DNA of 49,269 nucleotides. Source: Actinoplanes oryzae. Its GTDB lineage: Bacteria > Actinomycetota > Actinomycetes > Mycobacteriales > Micromonosporaceae. The notes beneath the pieces are model-generated. The model did no database searches and had not been told where the DNA came from. It saw nothing but the letters and a program-made list of their open reading frames with translations. Positions 26,508-33,894 of the stretch are shown here, one piece after another (the first letter of the stretch is position 1; each line of letters begins with the position of its first letter). The position numbers and the translations under genes were made by a program. The DNA lies in assembly GCF_030757795.1 (NCBI RefSeq), contig NZ_JAUQWH010000054.1, positions 1-49,269 on the forward strand, given 5' to 3'.

Positions 26508-26552
26508 GGAACCCGGCGACATGTGGCATCGCGGCCACTGTCGCCGGGTTCC
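26508..26552 (+). terminator. long two-tier hairpin after the CAP gene
   Basis: GGAACCCGGCGACA (26508-26521) pairs perfectly with TGTCGCCGGGTTCC (26539-26552). Inside it GTGGC (26523-26527) pairs with GCCAC (26534-26538). It is followed by CGCCCTTTCT. It lies 11 bp after the CAP stop and 21 bp before the DUF6010 gene. It is probably the terminator of the CAP gene. Confidence 0.8.
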
Positions 26553-26573
26553 CGCCCTTTCTAGGTTCGGGGC

Positions 26574-26999
26574 ATGACGATTGTGGTGCCCGTGCTGATC
26601 GGCGTCGCGTACGTGGTGGTCAACTCGCTGATCCGGGAGCCGCACCGGCAGGCCGTCAACGCGCTCATGATCGCCGGGGCGGGCGCGGCCTATCTCAGCG
26701 GCGGCGGGCTCGGGGTGGCGGAGCTGGGGTTCACCGCGGTGATGACCTTTGTCGCGTACCGGGGGCTGCGGTCCTGGAACTGGATCGGCGTGGGCTGGCT
26801 GCTGCACACGGCGTGGGACATCGTGCACCACGTGAAGGGCAGCCCGATCCTGCCGTTCGAGCCGGGATCGTCGTACGGGTGCGCGATCTGTGATCCGGTG
26901 ATCGCGCTGTGGTGCTTCGGACTGGTCACGAACGGACCACGTAGGTCTTCGCGAGCATGTCGCCGAGGCGCCGCCGCCGCTTCGAGTTCACCACGATGA
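26574..26999 (+). CDS. DUF6010-like small membrane protein with C-terminal read-through
   Basis: A 141-aa protein with about four hydrophobic segments. The core has IREPHRQAVNALMIAGAGAAYLSGGGLG, WLLHTAWDIVHH and SYGCAICDPVIALWCFG, which I associate with DUF6010 (moderately sure). Homologous-looking sequence stops around residue 117; the remaining 24 residues (Arg/Ser/Ala-rich) lie over the 3' end of the convergent RDD gene. This suggests loss of the original stop. ATG 26574 has no strong ribosome site (TCGGGGC upstream). Confidence 0.65.
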   Translation: MTIVVPVLIGVAYVVVNSLIREPHRQAVNALMIAGAGAAYLSGGGLGVAELGFTAVMTFVAYRGLRSWNWIGVGWLLHTAWDIVHHVKGSPILPFEPGSSYGCAICDPVIALWCFGLVTNGPRRSSRACRRGAAAASSSPR

Positions 27000-27366
27000 T
27001 CAGCGCCACCAGATAGCCGAGAAGGCTGTCGACGATCCGGCTGATCGTGCGGACCAGGGCCGACACGAAGCCCGGACGGCCGCCGTCCTCGCCGACCACC
27101 CGGATGCCGGCGACCATCTTGCCGGGGGTGCGGCCCAGCGTGGCCTCGAAGCCGATGTAGTAGACCAGGACCAGCCCGAGCGCGAGCAGGCTGCCGCCGG
27201 TCGACAGCCCGGTGAGGTCGAACCCGTCGACGCCCTGGTCGATCTCGCTGCCGGCGGCCCAGGTGAGGAACCGCACCAGCACGCTGAGCACCACACTGTC
27301 GATCACGGTGGCCACGGTGCGGCGACCGGTCACGTGGACGTCGAGTTCCGGATTCACGACGATCAC
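26926..27366 (-). CDS. RDD-family membrane protein
   Basis: A 146-aa protein with three to four membrane segments. The family's Arg-Asp pattern is partly kept (TGRRTVATVIDSVVLSVLV). The hallmark second half reads YYIGFEATLGRTPGKMVAGI, then a cytosolic VVGEDGGRPG loop and RLGDMLAKTYVV at the end. RDD proteins are thought to be small transporters or antiporters; the role here is unknown. It starts at GTG 27366 and its end overlaps the DUF6010 gene tail to tail by 74 bp. Confidence 0.85.
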   Translation of the reverse strand: MIVVNPELDVHVTGRRTVATVIDSVVLSVLVRFLTWAAGSEIDQGVDGFDLTGLSTGGSLLALGLVLVYYIGFEATLGRTPGKMVAGIRVVGEDGGRPGFVSALVRTISRIVDSLLGYLVALIIVVNSKRRRRLGDMLAKTYVVRS

Positions 27367-27376
27367 GGTAGCGGGA

Positions 27377-27691
27377 TCAGTCGAGGAAGCGGATGTCCAG
27401 ACGACGGATCAGCCCGGCCTCCCACTGCACGGTCAGCGTCCCGGTGCCGCCGCGCGACCATGCGAACACGACGGTGTCGTCGTCCCCGCTCAGGATGCGC
27501 ATCGTGTCGTCCGGGGGATTCTCCGCGTACGCCGCCGCGATCGCGTCCCGCCCGGCGAACGGACCCACCGGCACGGGCGTGAACGTCATCACAGCATCCG
27601 GGTGCAGCGTCGTGACCACGGGCGACCAGTCACCGGTGTGGACGGCGGTGTTGAAGCGGTCGATGTGTGCCGCGATTCTGTCGTACCCCAC
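27377..27691 (-). CDS. SnoaL-like (NTF2-fold) protein
   Basis: About 104 aa from GTG 27691 (or 112 from GTG 27715). The NTF2-like pattern is clear: IAAHIDRFNTAVHTGDWSPV, LHPDAVMTFTP, GPFAGRDAIAAAY, then beta strands ending VQWEAGLIRRLDIRF. Such small cone-fold proteins act as isomerases or cyclases, or simply bind ligands. No catalytic set can be assigned. Neither start has a good ribosome site. The gene is head to head with the SUKH gene; with the longer start they overlap by 9 bp. It ends 10 bp upstream of the RDD start, so the two may be cotranscribed. Confidence 0.7.
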   Translation of the reverse strand: MGYDRIAAHIDRFNTAVHTGDWSPVVTTLHPDAVMTFTPVPVGPFAGRDAIAAAYAENPPDDTMRILSGDDDTVVFAWSRGGTGTLTVQWEAGLIRRLDIRFLD

Positions 27692-27706
27692 GGGAAGGAT
27701 GGTCGC

Positions 27707-28423
27707 ATGCTTCACGAGGACGAAGGTGTGTTCCGCGCTGTCCAGAAACTGGTGCTCGCGGGGGAGTATCGCGACGAGCTGCCCGGCCGTCCGGGGGAGG
27801 ACCTGGCCGGGGGCGGGGCGTTCGAGCGCGCCCCGGACGGCCGCATGCGCCGGTTGCACTGGCGGGGCGATCCGGGCTTCCGGGCCGGGCGCCGGGCGGG
27901 TCGCATCCCGGCCCTGCCGCCGTTGACCCCGGCGCCGGCCGCGGCGGTGGCCGAGCTCGAGTCGGTGCTCGGCCGGCCGCTGCCCGCGCTGTTGCGCCGC
28001 TGCTATCGGGAGCTCGGCGACGGCGGGTTCGGTCCCGCCTACGGGCTGCCCGGGCTGGCCGGCCGCCGGCCGTTCCACCCCGGCACGATGCTGGAGAGCT
28101 ATCTGGCCCAGCGCAAGTGGCCGCAGCCGTGGCGGGAGCGGGCGGAGGCGCTCCTGCCCCTCTGCGACTGGGGCTGCGGCGTCCAGTCGTTCGTCGACCT
28201 GAGCGATCCGGCGGCGCCGATGTGGGCCCTCGACCCGCACGCGGGCACGGCCGGCCAGCTCGGCCTGCTGCTGTTCCGCCAGCCGTTGACGCTGGCGGAG
28301 TGGCTCGCCCGCTGGGTTGCGACCGACCTGCACCAGCCCGCCCTCATCCGCGACGACCGGACGGGCCGCCTGCGCCCCGCCGTCGACGCCGACTACGAGA
28401 AGGGCTGGCTCCAGGTCGCCTGA
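27707..28423 (+). CDS. SMI1/KNR4 (SUKH)-family protein
   Basis: A 238-aa soluble protein, ATG 27707 after GGAAGGA. Residues 60-220 fit the SUKH fold: LTPAPAAAVAELESVLGRPL, LLRRCYRELGDGGFGPAYGL, LLPLCDWGCGVQSFVDLSDP, MWALDPHAG. SUKH proteins are often immunity proteins against contact-dependent toxins, but many are solitary housekeeping-like proteins. No toxin gene is next to it. The stop codon TGA lies inside the first unit of a 34-bp tandem repeat. Confidence 0.75.
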   Translation: MLHEDEGVFRAVQKLVLAGEYRDELPGRPGEDLAGGGAFERAPDGRMRRLHWRGDPGFRAGRRAGRIPALPPLTPAPAAAVAELESVLGRPLPALLRRCYRELGDGGFGPAYGLPGLAGRRPFHPGTMLESYLAQRKWPQPWRERAEALLPLCDWGCGVQSFVDLSDPAAPMWALDPHAGTAGQLGLLLFRQPLTLAEWLARWVATDLHQPALIRDDRTGRLRPAVDADYEKGWLQVA

Positions 28424-28555
28424 GTCACCACCCAGGCTTGTCCGCGGGTCGCCTGAGTCACCCCCCGGGCCTCTCCCACGGGTCGCTTGAGTCACCGCCC
28501 GGGGCTGTCCCGCGGGTCGCTTGAGTCACCGCCCGGGGCTGTCCCACGGGTCGCC
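28414..28555. repeat. 34-bp tandem repeat, four full copies and one partial
   Basis: Units begin at 28414, 28447, 28481, 28515 and 28549 (partial), period 33-34 bp. Each starts GGTCGC(C/T)TGAGTCACC, followed by a variable C/G-rich half (for example GCCCGGGGCTGTCC). The palindromic TGAGTCA puts a TGA on both strands. Unit 1 supplies the stop of the SUKH gene and unit 3 the stop of the minus-strand chimeric frame. Spacing and lack of unique spacers rule out CRISPR. Confidence 0.85.
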
Positions 28556-29775
28556 GCGCTCGGCCTCGGTGAGCGCGGCGACGGCGGCCCGGCGGCGCCG
28601 CTACCTGCGGTAGGCGCTGGGGTCGCAGGTGTGGATCGCTGCCGGATCGGACAGCAGCCGATAGCTGTAGGAGGCGCAGTCGCCGAAGGTCGCGATGCTG
28701 ATGGCCCTGCCGGACCGTTCCAGGACGCCCTTCGACGGCCCGTCCGAGCCGATCCCGGCACGGTGGACGATCCACTCGATGTCCCGGGCCTGGCCGGAGA
28801 GATACCGCATGACCGCTTCGTTGTCCCGGTGCTGGCCGAGATAGCCGCGGGCGACCGTGGCGCGGAAGGCCCACAGATAGGGCGGCAGCCGGCGCCCGGG
28901 CGGCGCGCTGAGGCCGCCCGCCTGGTAGAGGAAGCGGGCGACGCCGGCGCGGCGCATCGCGGGAACGAGCCTCCGCACGAACGCCGCGGCCGGTGGTCGA
29001 GGGCGACGACCAGCACGGCTGCGGCCGCGACGCCGGCGACGACGGCGCCGGCCACGGTGAGGGTCAGCAAGTCCGGCGCCACGATCGGCTGTCCGCGGAG
29101 GGCCTGCCAGGTCAGTAGCACGGTCGTCGCGGCATAGGCCGAGCCGGCCACGCGCAGCAGCCGCACCTTCGCGCCGGTGGTGAGGCGTCCGCCCCGGCGG
29201 CTCAGGACCAGGGCGAGCCCGGGCAGCGCCTGCAGCCCGTGCAGCCCGGCGAAGTGCCCGGCGCGCAGGTCTCCGCCGACGGTGCTCCACCCCAGCAGCG
29301 GCAGCCCGGGGCCGCCGTCCGCGACGCCGACGCTGTGCGCTCCGGTGCTGCCCTCGATGCCCGGCGCTGCGCCGGGAAGCACCATCGGCACGGCGGCGGC
29401 CATGCCGAGCAGCGTCAGGGCCAGACCCCAGCGGAGGCCGGCGGCGGCCACGCGATCGGGTATGCGTGCGCGCAGGACCGCGCTGGACAGCATGACCTGG
29501 GCCGCGAACAGCACGACGGCGAAAAGCCCCATGACCCGCATGACCACGGTGTCGAAGGGGGTGGTCGCGTTGAAGTGGCTCGGCACACCGCGAGCGGCCT
29601 GACCGACGATGCCGGCCAGCTCGACGACGGCGGCGGCGACCAGGACGACAGCGCTGCGCTCGGCGAGCCGGTGGCGCCGGGGCAGCAGCGTGAACATCCA
29701 CGCGAGGGTGCCGGAGTAGAGCAGGAACGACACGGCGAACTTGAGGGGCTTGAGCCGGGCCGGCGCACCGGTCAC
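28492..29775 (-). CDS. polytopic membrane protein, chimeric at the 3' end and probably truncated at the 5' end
   Basis: The open frame gives 427 aa. Residues 1 to about 262 are a genuine membrane protein with about seven hydrophobic segments (TGAPARLKPLKFAVSFLLYS, GVPSHFNATTPFDTVVMRVM, HSVGVADGGPGLPLLGWST, HFAGLHGLQALPGLALVL). After VVALDHRPRR (near 28992) the frame enters an oxidoreductase remnant in the wrong phase, and the last about 165 residues are Pro/Arg/Ser nonsense ending in a tandem repeat. Upstream, the same frame codes a plausible first helix (LLAVAALAGVALDHR, near 29783-29828), but between an in-frame TAG (29905-29907) and the GTG at 29775 there is no start codon. It is probably a damaged gene. 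Confidence 0.55.
   Translation of the reverse strand: MTGAPARLKPLKFAVSFLLYSGTLAWMFTLLPRRHRLAERSAVVLVAAAVVELAGIVGQAARGVPSHFNATTPFDTVVMRVMGLFAVVLFAAQVMLSSAVLRARIPDRVAAAGLRWGLALTLLGMAAAVPMVLPGAAPGIEGSTGAHSVGVADGGPGLPLLGWSTVGGDLRAGHFAGLHGLQALPGLALVLSRRGGRLTTGAKVRLLRVAGSAYAATTVLLTWQALRGQPIVAPDLLTLTVAGAVVAGVAAAAVLVVALDHRPRRSCGGSFPRCAAPASPASSTRRAASARRPGAGCRPICGPSAPRSPAAISASTGTTKRSCGISPARPGTSSGSSTVPGSARTGRRRASWNGPAGPSASRPSATAPPTAIGCCPIRQRSTPATPAPTAGSGAAGPPSPRSPRPSAATRGTAPGGDSSDPRDSPGR
28601..28990 (-). pseudogene. C-terminal remnant of an NAD(P)-binding oxidoreductase
   Basis: About 130 codons of a different minus-strand phase read FVRRLVPAMRRAGVARFLYQ, AGGLSAPPGRRLPPYLWAFR, GYLGQHRDNEAVMRYL, IEWIVHRAGIGSDGPSKG and ATFGDCASYSYRLLSD, ending at TAG 28601. 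This is the C-terminal half of an NmrA/SDR-type oxidoreductase. The Rossmann N-terminus (GxxGxxG) is missing; upstream of about 28990 the sequence becomes the membrane protein. The fragment has no start of its own and is most likely dead. Confidence 0.75.
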
Positions 29776-29796
29776 GGTGCGGTGGTCGAGGGCGAC
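28991..29796. repeat. 17-bp direct repeat bracketing the membrane-protein segment
   Basis: CGGTGGTCGAGGGCGAC occurs exactly at 28991-29007 and again at 29780-29796, 789 bp apart. The copies lie at the two junctions where the membrane-protein gene meets the oxidoreductase remnant and the TetR remnant. On the minus strand both are read as VALDHR in the membrane-protein frame. They could be a recombination scar or an internal sequence duplication. Confidence 0.6.
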
Positions 29797-30037
29797 TCCG
29801 GCGAGTGCGGCGACGGCGAGGAGCCTCCGGGACGGGCTGCGCGGGTGGGCCGAGCTGACGAGCCAGGACGTCCCGCCCGCCGCGCTCGCCGCGGCGATGT
29901 GGACCTACGCGACCATGCACGGCGTCATCTCGCTCGAGCTCAACGGTCACCTGCCGCCGCCGATGGTCGCCGGCGGGGCCTTCTTCGACTCGGCGATCCG
30001 CGCCATGCTGACCCGGATCGGCCCCGCCGCCGGGTGA
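29797..30037 (+). pseudogene. C-terminal remnant of a TetR-family regulator (WHG-type domain)
   Basis: The plus-strand frame ending at TGA 30037 reads LRDGLRGWAELTSQDVPPAA, then MWTYATMHGVISLELNGHLP and GGAFFDSAIRAML. This is the ligand-domain end of TetR repressors (WxxxHGxxxLExxGH). There is no helix-turn-helix upstream; that side is occupied by the membrane-protein gene on the other strand. The original gene was probably divergent from the oxidoreductase it controlled. The left limit is approximate. Confidence 0.65.
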
Positions 30038-30045
30038 CCCCGGAG

Positions 30046-30074
30046 TTGATCTCGTGGCAACGGATCGGCAGTAT
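30046..30074 (+). promoter_or_regulatory. promoter of alanine dehydrogenase
   Basis: TTGATC (30046-30051), 17 bp, CAGTAT (30069-30074). This is a fair vegetative-type sigma-70 promoter about 80 bp before the ald start, just after the TetR remnant. No operator is evident. Confidence 0.5.
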
Positions 30075-30153
30075 CGTCCACGTAGTGGGACGGCGGGCTT
30101 GCTGTCCTGCAGGAGCCGTTGATGTCTCTGCCGGAAAGGACGGTGCCGTTCCC

Positions 30154-31269
30154 GTGAAGGTCGGCATTCCCAGCGAAGTCAAGAACAACGAGTTCCGGGT
30201 GGCGATCACGCCGGCCGGGGTGTTCGAGTTCACCCGGGCCGGACACGAGGTGTTCGTGCAGGCCGGCGCCGGTGCCGGATCGTCGATTGCCGATGCGGAC
30301 TACGCCGCGGCGGGCGCCACGATCGTCGAGGGGCCCGACGAGGTGTGGGGCAGCGCGGAGCTCGTGCTCAAGGTCAAGGAGCCGATCGCCGAGGAGTACG
30401 GGCGGATGCGGGAGGGGCAGGTCCTCTTCACGTATCTGCACCTGGCCGCGTCGAAGGAGTGCACCGACGCGCTGATCGAGAAGCGGGTCACCGGGATCGC
30501 GTACGAGACGGTGGAGCTGCCCGACCGGTCGCTGCCGCTGCTCGCGCCCATGTCGGAGGTGGCCGGGCGGCTCGCGCCCCAGGTCGGCTCCTATCACCTG
30601 ATGCGCTCGGGCGGCGGGCGTGGCGTGCTGATGGGCGGCGTGCCCGGGGTCTACCAGGCGAAGGTCGTGGTGATCGGCGCCGGGGTGTCCGGGATGAACG
30701 CGGCGGCGATCGCGCTGGGCATGCAGGCCGAGGTGCTGGTGCTCGACAAGAACATCGCACGGCTGCGGGCGGCCGACGCCGACTACCGCGGTCACCTGCA
30801 GACGATCGCCTCCAACGCGTACGAGATCGAGCGGGCCGTGATCGACGCGGACCTGGTGATCGGCGCGGTGCTCGTGCCCGGCGCGAAGGCCCCGAACCTG
30901 ATCTCCAACGATCTCGTCGCGCGGATGAAGCCCGGCAGCGTGCTCGTGGACATCGCCATCGACCAGGGCGGCTGCTTCGAGGACTCGCGGCCGACGACCC
31001 ACGCGGACCCGGTCTACAAGGTGCACGAGTCGATGTTCTACTGCGTGGCGAACATGCCGGGCGCGGTGCCGCACACCAGCACCTACGCGCTGACCAACGT
31101 CACCCTCCCGTACGCCCTCGAGCTGGCCAACCGGGGCTGGCGCGACGCTGTCCGGGCCGACCCGGCGCTCGCCCTGGGTCTCAACACCCACGACGGGCAG
31201 GTCGTCTACGGCCCGGTGGCCGAGGCGCACGGCATGACCGCGGTGCCGCTCGCGGAGGTCCTCTCATAG
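30154..31269 (+). CDS. ald: alanine dehydrogenase
   Basis: A 371-aa enzyme, the normal length for the family, interconverting alanine and pyruvate with NADH and ammonia. The N-terminus [20 protein letters not shown] is typical. Catalytic Lys75 lies in LKVKEP and His96 in YLHLAA. The NAD-binding motif is [14 protein letters not shown] near residue 170; [18 protein letters not shown] and the [14 protein letters not shown] loop complete the signature. The start GTG 30154 gives exactly the family N-terminus. xerD follows after 2 bp, so the two are cotranscribed. Confidence 0.95.
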   Translation: MKVGIPSEVKNNEFRVAITPAGVFEFTRAGHEVFVQAGAGAGSSIADADYAAAGATIVEGPDEVWGSAELVLKVKEPIAEEYGRMREGQVLFTYLHLAASKECTDALIEKRVTGIAYETVELPDRSLPLLAPMSEVAGRLAPQVGSYHLMRSGGGRGVLMGGVPGVYQAKVVVIGAGVSGMNAAAIALGMQAEVLVLDKNIARLRAADADYRGHLQTIASNAYEIERAVIDADLVIGAVLVPGAKAPNLISNDLVARMKPGSVLVDIAIDQGGCFEDSRPTTHADPVYKVHESMFYCVANMPGAVPHTSTYALTNVTLPYALELANRGWRDAVRADPALALGLNTHDGQVVYGPVAEAHGMTAVPLAEVLS

Positions 31270-31271
31270 AG

Positions 31272-32156
31272 GTGACGAGAGCGATTCAGGCCTACCTCGA
31301 CCACCTCACGGTCGAGCGGGGCCTGTCTCGCAACACCCTGCTGAGCTACCGGCGGGATCTGGAGCGTTACGCGGAGGCGCTCGGCCCGAGCGACCTCGCC
31401 GACGTGACGGCGACGGACATCACCCAGCACCTCATCGAGCTGCGGGCCGGTCAGCTGTCGGCGGCCTCCGCGGCGCGGGCGGTCAGCGCCGTCCGCGGCC
31501 TGCACCGCTTCGCCGCGCGCGAGGGCCTCGCGCCCGAGGACGTGAGCCGCGAGGTCAGGCCGCCCGCGCCGCCCAAGCGCCTGCCCAAGGCCCTCGACGT
31601 CGACCAGGTCACCCGCCTGCTCGGCGCGATCACCGGCGACGACGCGCTCGCGCTGCGCGACCGGGCGCTGCTGGAGCTCCTCTACGGCACCGGGGCGCGC
31701 ATCTCCGAGGCGGTCGGCCTGGACATCGACGACCTGGACGCGGACGTGGTGACCGTGCGCGGCAAGGGCGGCCGGACCCGGCTCGTGCCGCTCGGCTCCT
31801 ATGCGCGGGAGGCCCTCGACGCCTATCTGGTGCGGGGGCGCCCGGCGCTCATCAAGCAGGGCACGCCGAAAATCTTCCTCAACGCCCGGGGCGGCCCGCT
31901 CTCCCGGCAGAGCGCCTGGACCATTCTGCACCGGGCTGCCGAGGCGGCGGGCCTGCCTGTGGACGGAGCGCACGCCGTGTCGCCGCACACACTGCGGCAC
32001 TCGTACGCGACGCATCTGCTCGACGGCGGCGCCGACGTCCGGGTCGTGCAGGAGCTGCTCGGGCACGCCTCGGTGACCACGACGCAGGTCTACACGCTCG
32101 TGACAGTGGACCGGCTCAGGGAGGTCTATGCGACCGCCCACCCCCGCGCACGGTGA
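31272..32156 (+). CDS. xerD: tyrosine recombinase XerD
   Basis: A 294-aa site-specific recombinase. The SAM-like N-terminal domain (1-85; [20 protein letters not shown]) is followed by the catalytic domain with Arg143 ([12 protein letters not shown]), Lys165 (VRGKGGRTR), His239 and Arg242 ([14 protein letters not shown]), His265 ([11 protein letters not shown]) and nucleophile Tyr274. This is the full catalytic set. It resolves chromosome dimers at dif with XerC. GTG 31272 lies 2 bp after the ald stop, with GGAGG inside the end of ald. Its place before parA matches Rv1701-Rv1708. Confidence 0.95.
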   Translation: MTRAIQAYLDHLTVERGLSRNTLLSYRRDLERYAEALGPSDLADVTATDITQHLIELRAGQLSAASAARAVSAVRGLHRFAAREGLAPEDVSREVRPPAPPKRLPKALDVDQVTRLLGAITGDDALALRDRALLELLYGTGARISEAVGLDIDDLDADVVTVRGKGGRTRLVPLGSYAREALDAYLVRGRPALIKQGTPKIFLNARGGPLSRQSAWTILHRAAEAAGLPVDGAHAVSPHTLRHSYATHLLDGGADVRVVQELLGHASVTTTQVYTLVTVDRLREVYATAHPRAR

Positions 32157-32268
32157 AACGACTCGGACCAGTGGGCGACACGCCGAACGGGTGACCCCGG
32201 ACGGGCGGTGCGAGTGGCGTACAGTCGGGCATCGGCTCCGGCTGCGGGTCGAGAGGGGGTTTCGAGGC

Positions 32269-33204
32269 ATGGCGGCACATGATCAACGCGCTGAGGCGTG
32301 GACCTCGGCCCTGCGGGAGCAGCAGGCGAACTCCCTTGATCTGGGCGCTGACCTGGGGCCGGCCGATCCGACGGCGTACACGATGCGCCGGCCGATCCCC
32401 GAGCCGATGCCGACCGACCGGCACGGCCCGGCGCGGATCATCGCGCTGGCCAACCAGAAGGGCGGCGTGGGCAAGACCACGACGACCATCAACCTCGGCG
32501 CGGCCCTGGCCGAATACGGGCGCAAGGTGCTGCTGGTCGACTTCGACCCGCAGGGCGCGTGCTCGGTCGGCCTGGGCGTCAACCCGCACAACCTCGACCT
32601 GAGCGTCTACAACCTGCTCATGCAGGACGACGTCGCCACCGAGGACGTCATCATCAAGACCGACGTCCAGGGCCTGCACCTGCTGCCCGCCAACATCGAC
32701 CTGTCCGCGGCCGAGATCCAGCTGGTCAACGAGGTCGCCCGCGAGATGGCCCTGGCCCGGGCGCTGCGCAGGGTCCGCAAGGAGTACGACTTCATCCTGA
32801 TCGACTGCCAGCCCTCCCTGGGCCTGCTGGCGATCAACGCGCTCACCATCGCGCACGGCGTGCTCATCCCGCTGGAGTGCGAGTTCTTCAGCCTGCGCGG
32901 CGTGGCGCTGCTGCTCGACACGATCGACAAGGTGCGCGAGCGCCTCAACTTCGATCTGGAGCTCGAGGGCATCCTCGCGACCATGTACGACTCCCGCACC
33001 ACCCACTGCCGCCAGGTGCTGCAGCGCGTGGTCGAGGCGTTCGGCGACAAGGTCTACCAGACGGTCATCACCAAGACCGTCAAATTCCCCGAGTCCACGG
33101 TCGCCGGTGCGCCGATCACCACGCTCGACCCGTCGTCGTCCGGCGCCCGCAACTACCGGCAGCTCGCCCGCGAGCTGATCGCCGCGCACGCCGAGCGAAG
33201 CTGA
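32269..33204 (+). CDS. ParA/Soj-like chromosome partitioning ATPase
   Basis: A 311-aa protein. The 60-residue N-terminal extension ends at RIIALANQKGGVGKTTTTIN; the deviant Walker A is KGGVGKT (64-70). Also seen are LLVDFDPQGACSVGLGVN (Walker A'), FILIDCQPSLGLLAINAL (Walker B) and TVAGAPITTLDP at the end. This is the second actinobacterial ParA, the Rv1708 type beside scpAB, not the origin-linked parAB. ATG 32269 follows GAGAGGGGG. No parB or parS site is seen nearby. A TACAGT -10-like box at 32220-32225 has no clear partner. The S2P-like gene starts immediately after the stop. Confidence 0.9.
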   Translation: MAAHDQRAEAWTSALREQQANSLDLGADLGPADPTAYTMRRPIPEPMPTDRHGPARIIALANQKGGVGKTTTTINLGAALAEYGRKVLLVDFDPQGACSVGLGVNPHNLDLSVYNLLMQDDVATEDVIIKTDVQGLHLLPANIDLSAAEIQLVNEVAREMALARALRRVRKEYDFILIDCQPSLGLLAINALTIAHGVLIPLECEFFSLRGVALLLDTIDKVRERLNFDLELEGILATMYDSRTTHCRQVLQRVVEAFGDKVYQTVITKTVKFPESTVAGAPITTLDPSSSGARNYRQLARELIAAHAERS

Positions 33205-33873
33205 GTGCTCTTCGCGCTGGCCGAGCCGGTCGCGTTCGTCGCGCTGGTCGCCTCCTTCCTGCTGGCGCTGGCCGTGCGCTCGTTCGCGATCCGGGTCACC
33301 CGGCGCGCGGTGGGCCTCGCCGACCCGTACGACCGGGCGCTGACCCCGCGGCTGCGTGACATCGACCCGTTCGGCGCGGTCGCCGCGGCCGTCGGCGGTC
33401 AGGGCTGGGGCCGGCCGCTGTCGGTCGACGAGGTGCCCCGCCACCGGGGCCGGGGCCGCGCCGCGCTGGTCTTTCTCGCCGGCCCGCTGGCCTGCATCGC
33501 GCTGGCCCAGCTCTGCTTCCTCGCGTACGCGCTGACGACCTCCTTCAACGTCCTCGGCGGCGTCTCCCCGTCGGACCTGCTCCGCGGCTTCCCGCTGTCC
33601 TACACCGACCAGATCCTCGCCTGCCTCGGCGTGGGCCTGCTCACCTTCGGCCTGCTGGCGCTGATCCCGATCCCGCCGCTGGACGGCTTCGGCTGGCTGT
33701 GGAACGCCCAGCGGGTCCCCGGCCCGGGGCTGCAGTGGATGCGCCTGTGGCTCGAGGACAAGAACATCGGCGTGCTCATCCTGCTGGTCTGCTGCTTCTT
33801 CCCGCTGAGCAGCCCACTGCTGCTGCTGATCATCGACTTCCTCGGCCTGCTGTTCGTACGCCTCTGGGGCTGA
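33205..33873 (+). CDS. site-2-protease (M50)-like membrane protein lacking HEXXH
   Basis: A 222-aa protein with five to six hydrophobic segments; GTG 33205 directly follows the parA stop. Family landmarks are PRLRDIDPFGAVAAAVGGQG, GRPLSVDEVP, LVFLAGPLACIALAQL and ALIPIPPLDGFGWL (the second metal-ligand motif NxxPxPPLDG). The first motif HEXXH, expected in the opening helix, is absent (RSFAIRVTRRAVGLADPYD). It therefore cannot bind zinc in the usual way. It may be an inactive relative acting as a binding or regulatory protein near the ParA/Scp machinery. Confidence 0.75.
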   Translation: MLFALAEPVAFVALVASFLLALAVRSFAIRVTRRAVGLADPYDRALTPRLRDIDPFGAVAAAVGGQGWGRPLSVDEVPRHRGRGRAALVFLAGPLACIALAQLCFLAYALTTSFNVLGGVSPSDLLRGFPLSYTDQILACLGVGLLTFGLLALIPIPPLDGFGWLWNAQRVPGPGLQWMRLWLEDKNIGVLILLVCCFFPLSSPLLLLIIDFLGLLFVRLWG

Positions 33874-33894
33874 GCTGTCCGGGGTTTCCGAACC

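Noticed and set aside
28414..28555. CRISPR array
   Set aside because: The units are contiguous 33-34-bp repeats without unique spacers, only four and a half copies, and no cas genes are near.
28492..29775. Insertion sequence as the cause of the mosaic
   Set aside because: The segment codes a membrane protein, not a transposase, and no terminal inverted repeats are found; only a direct repeat is present.
32197..32225. A promoter for parA with TACAGT as -10
   Set aside because: The only -35-like hexamer (GTGACC) is 23 bp away, too far for a standard sigma-70 promoter.
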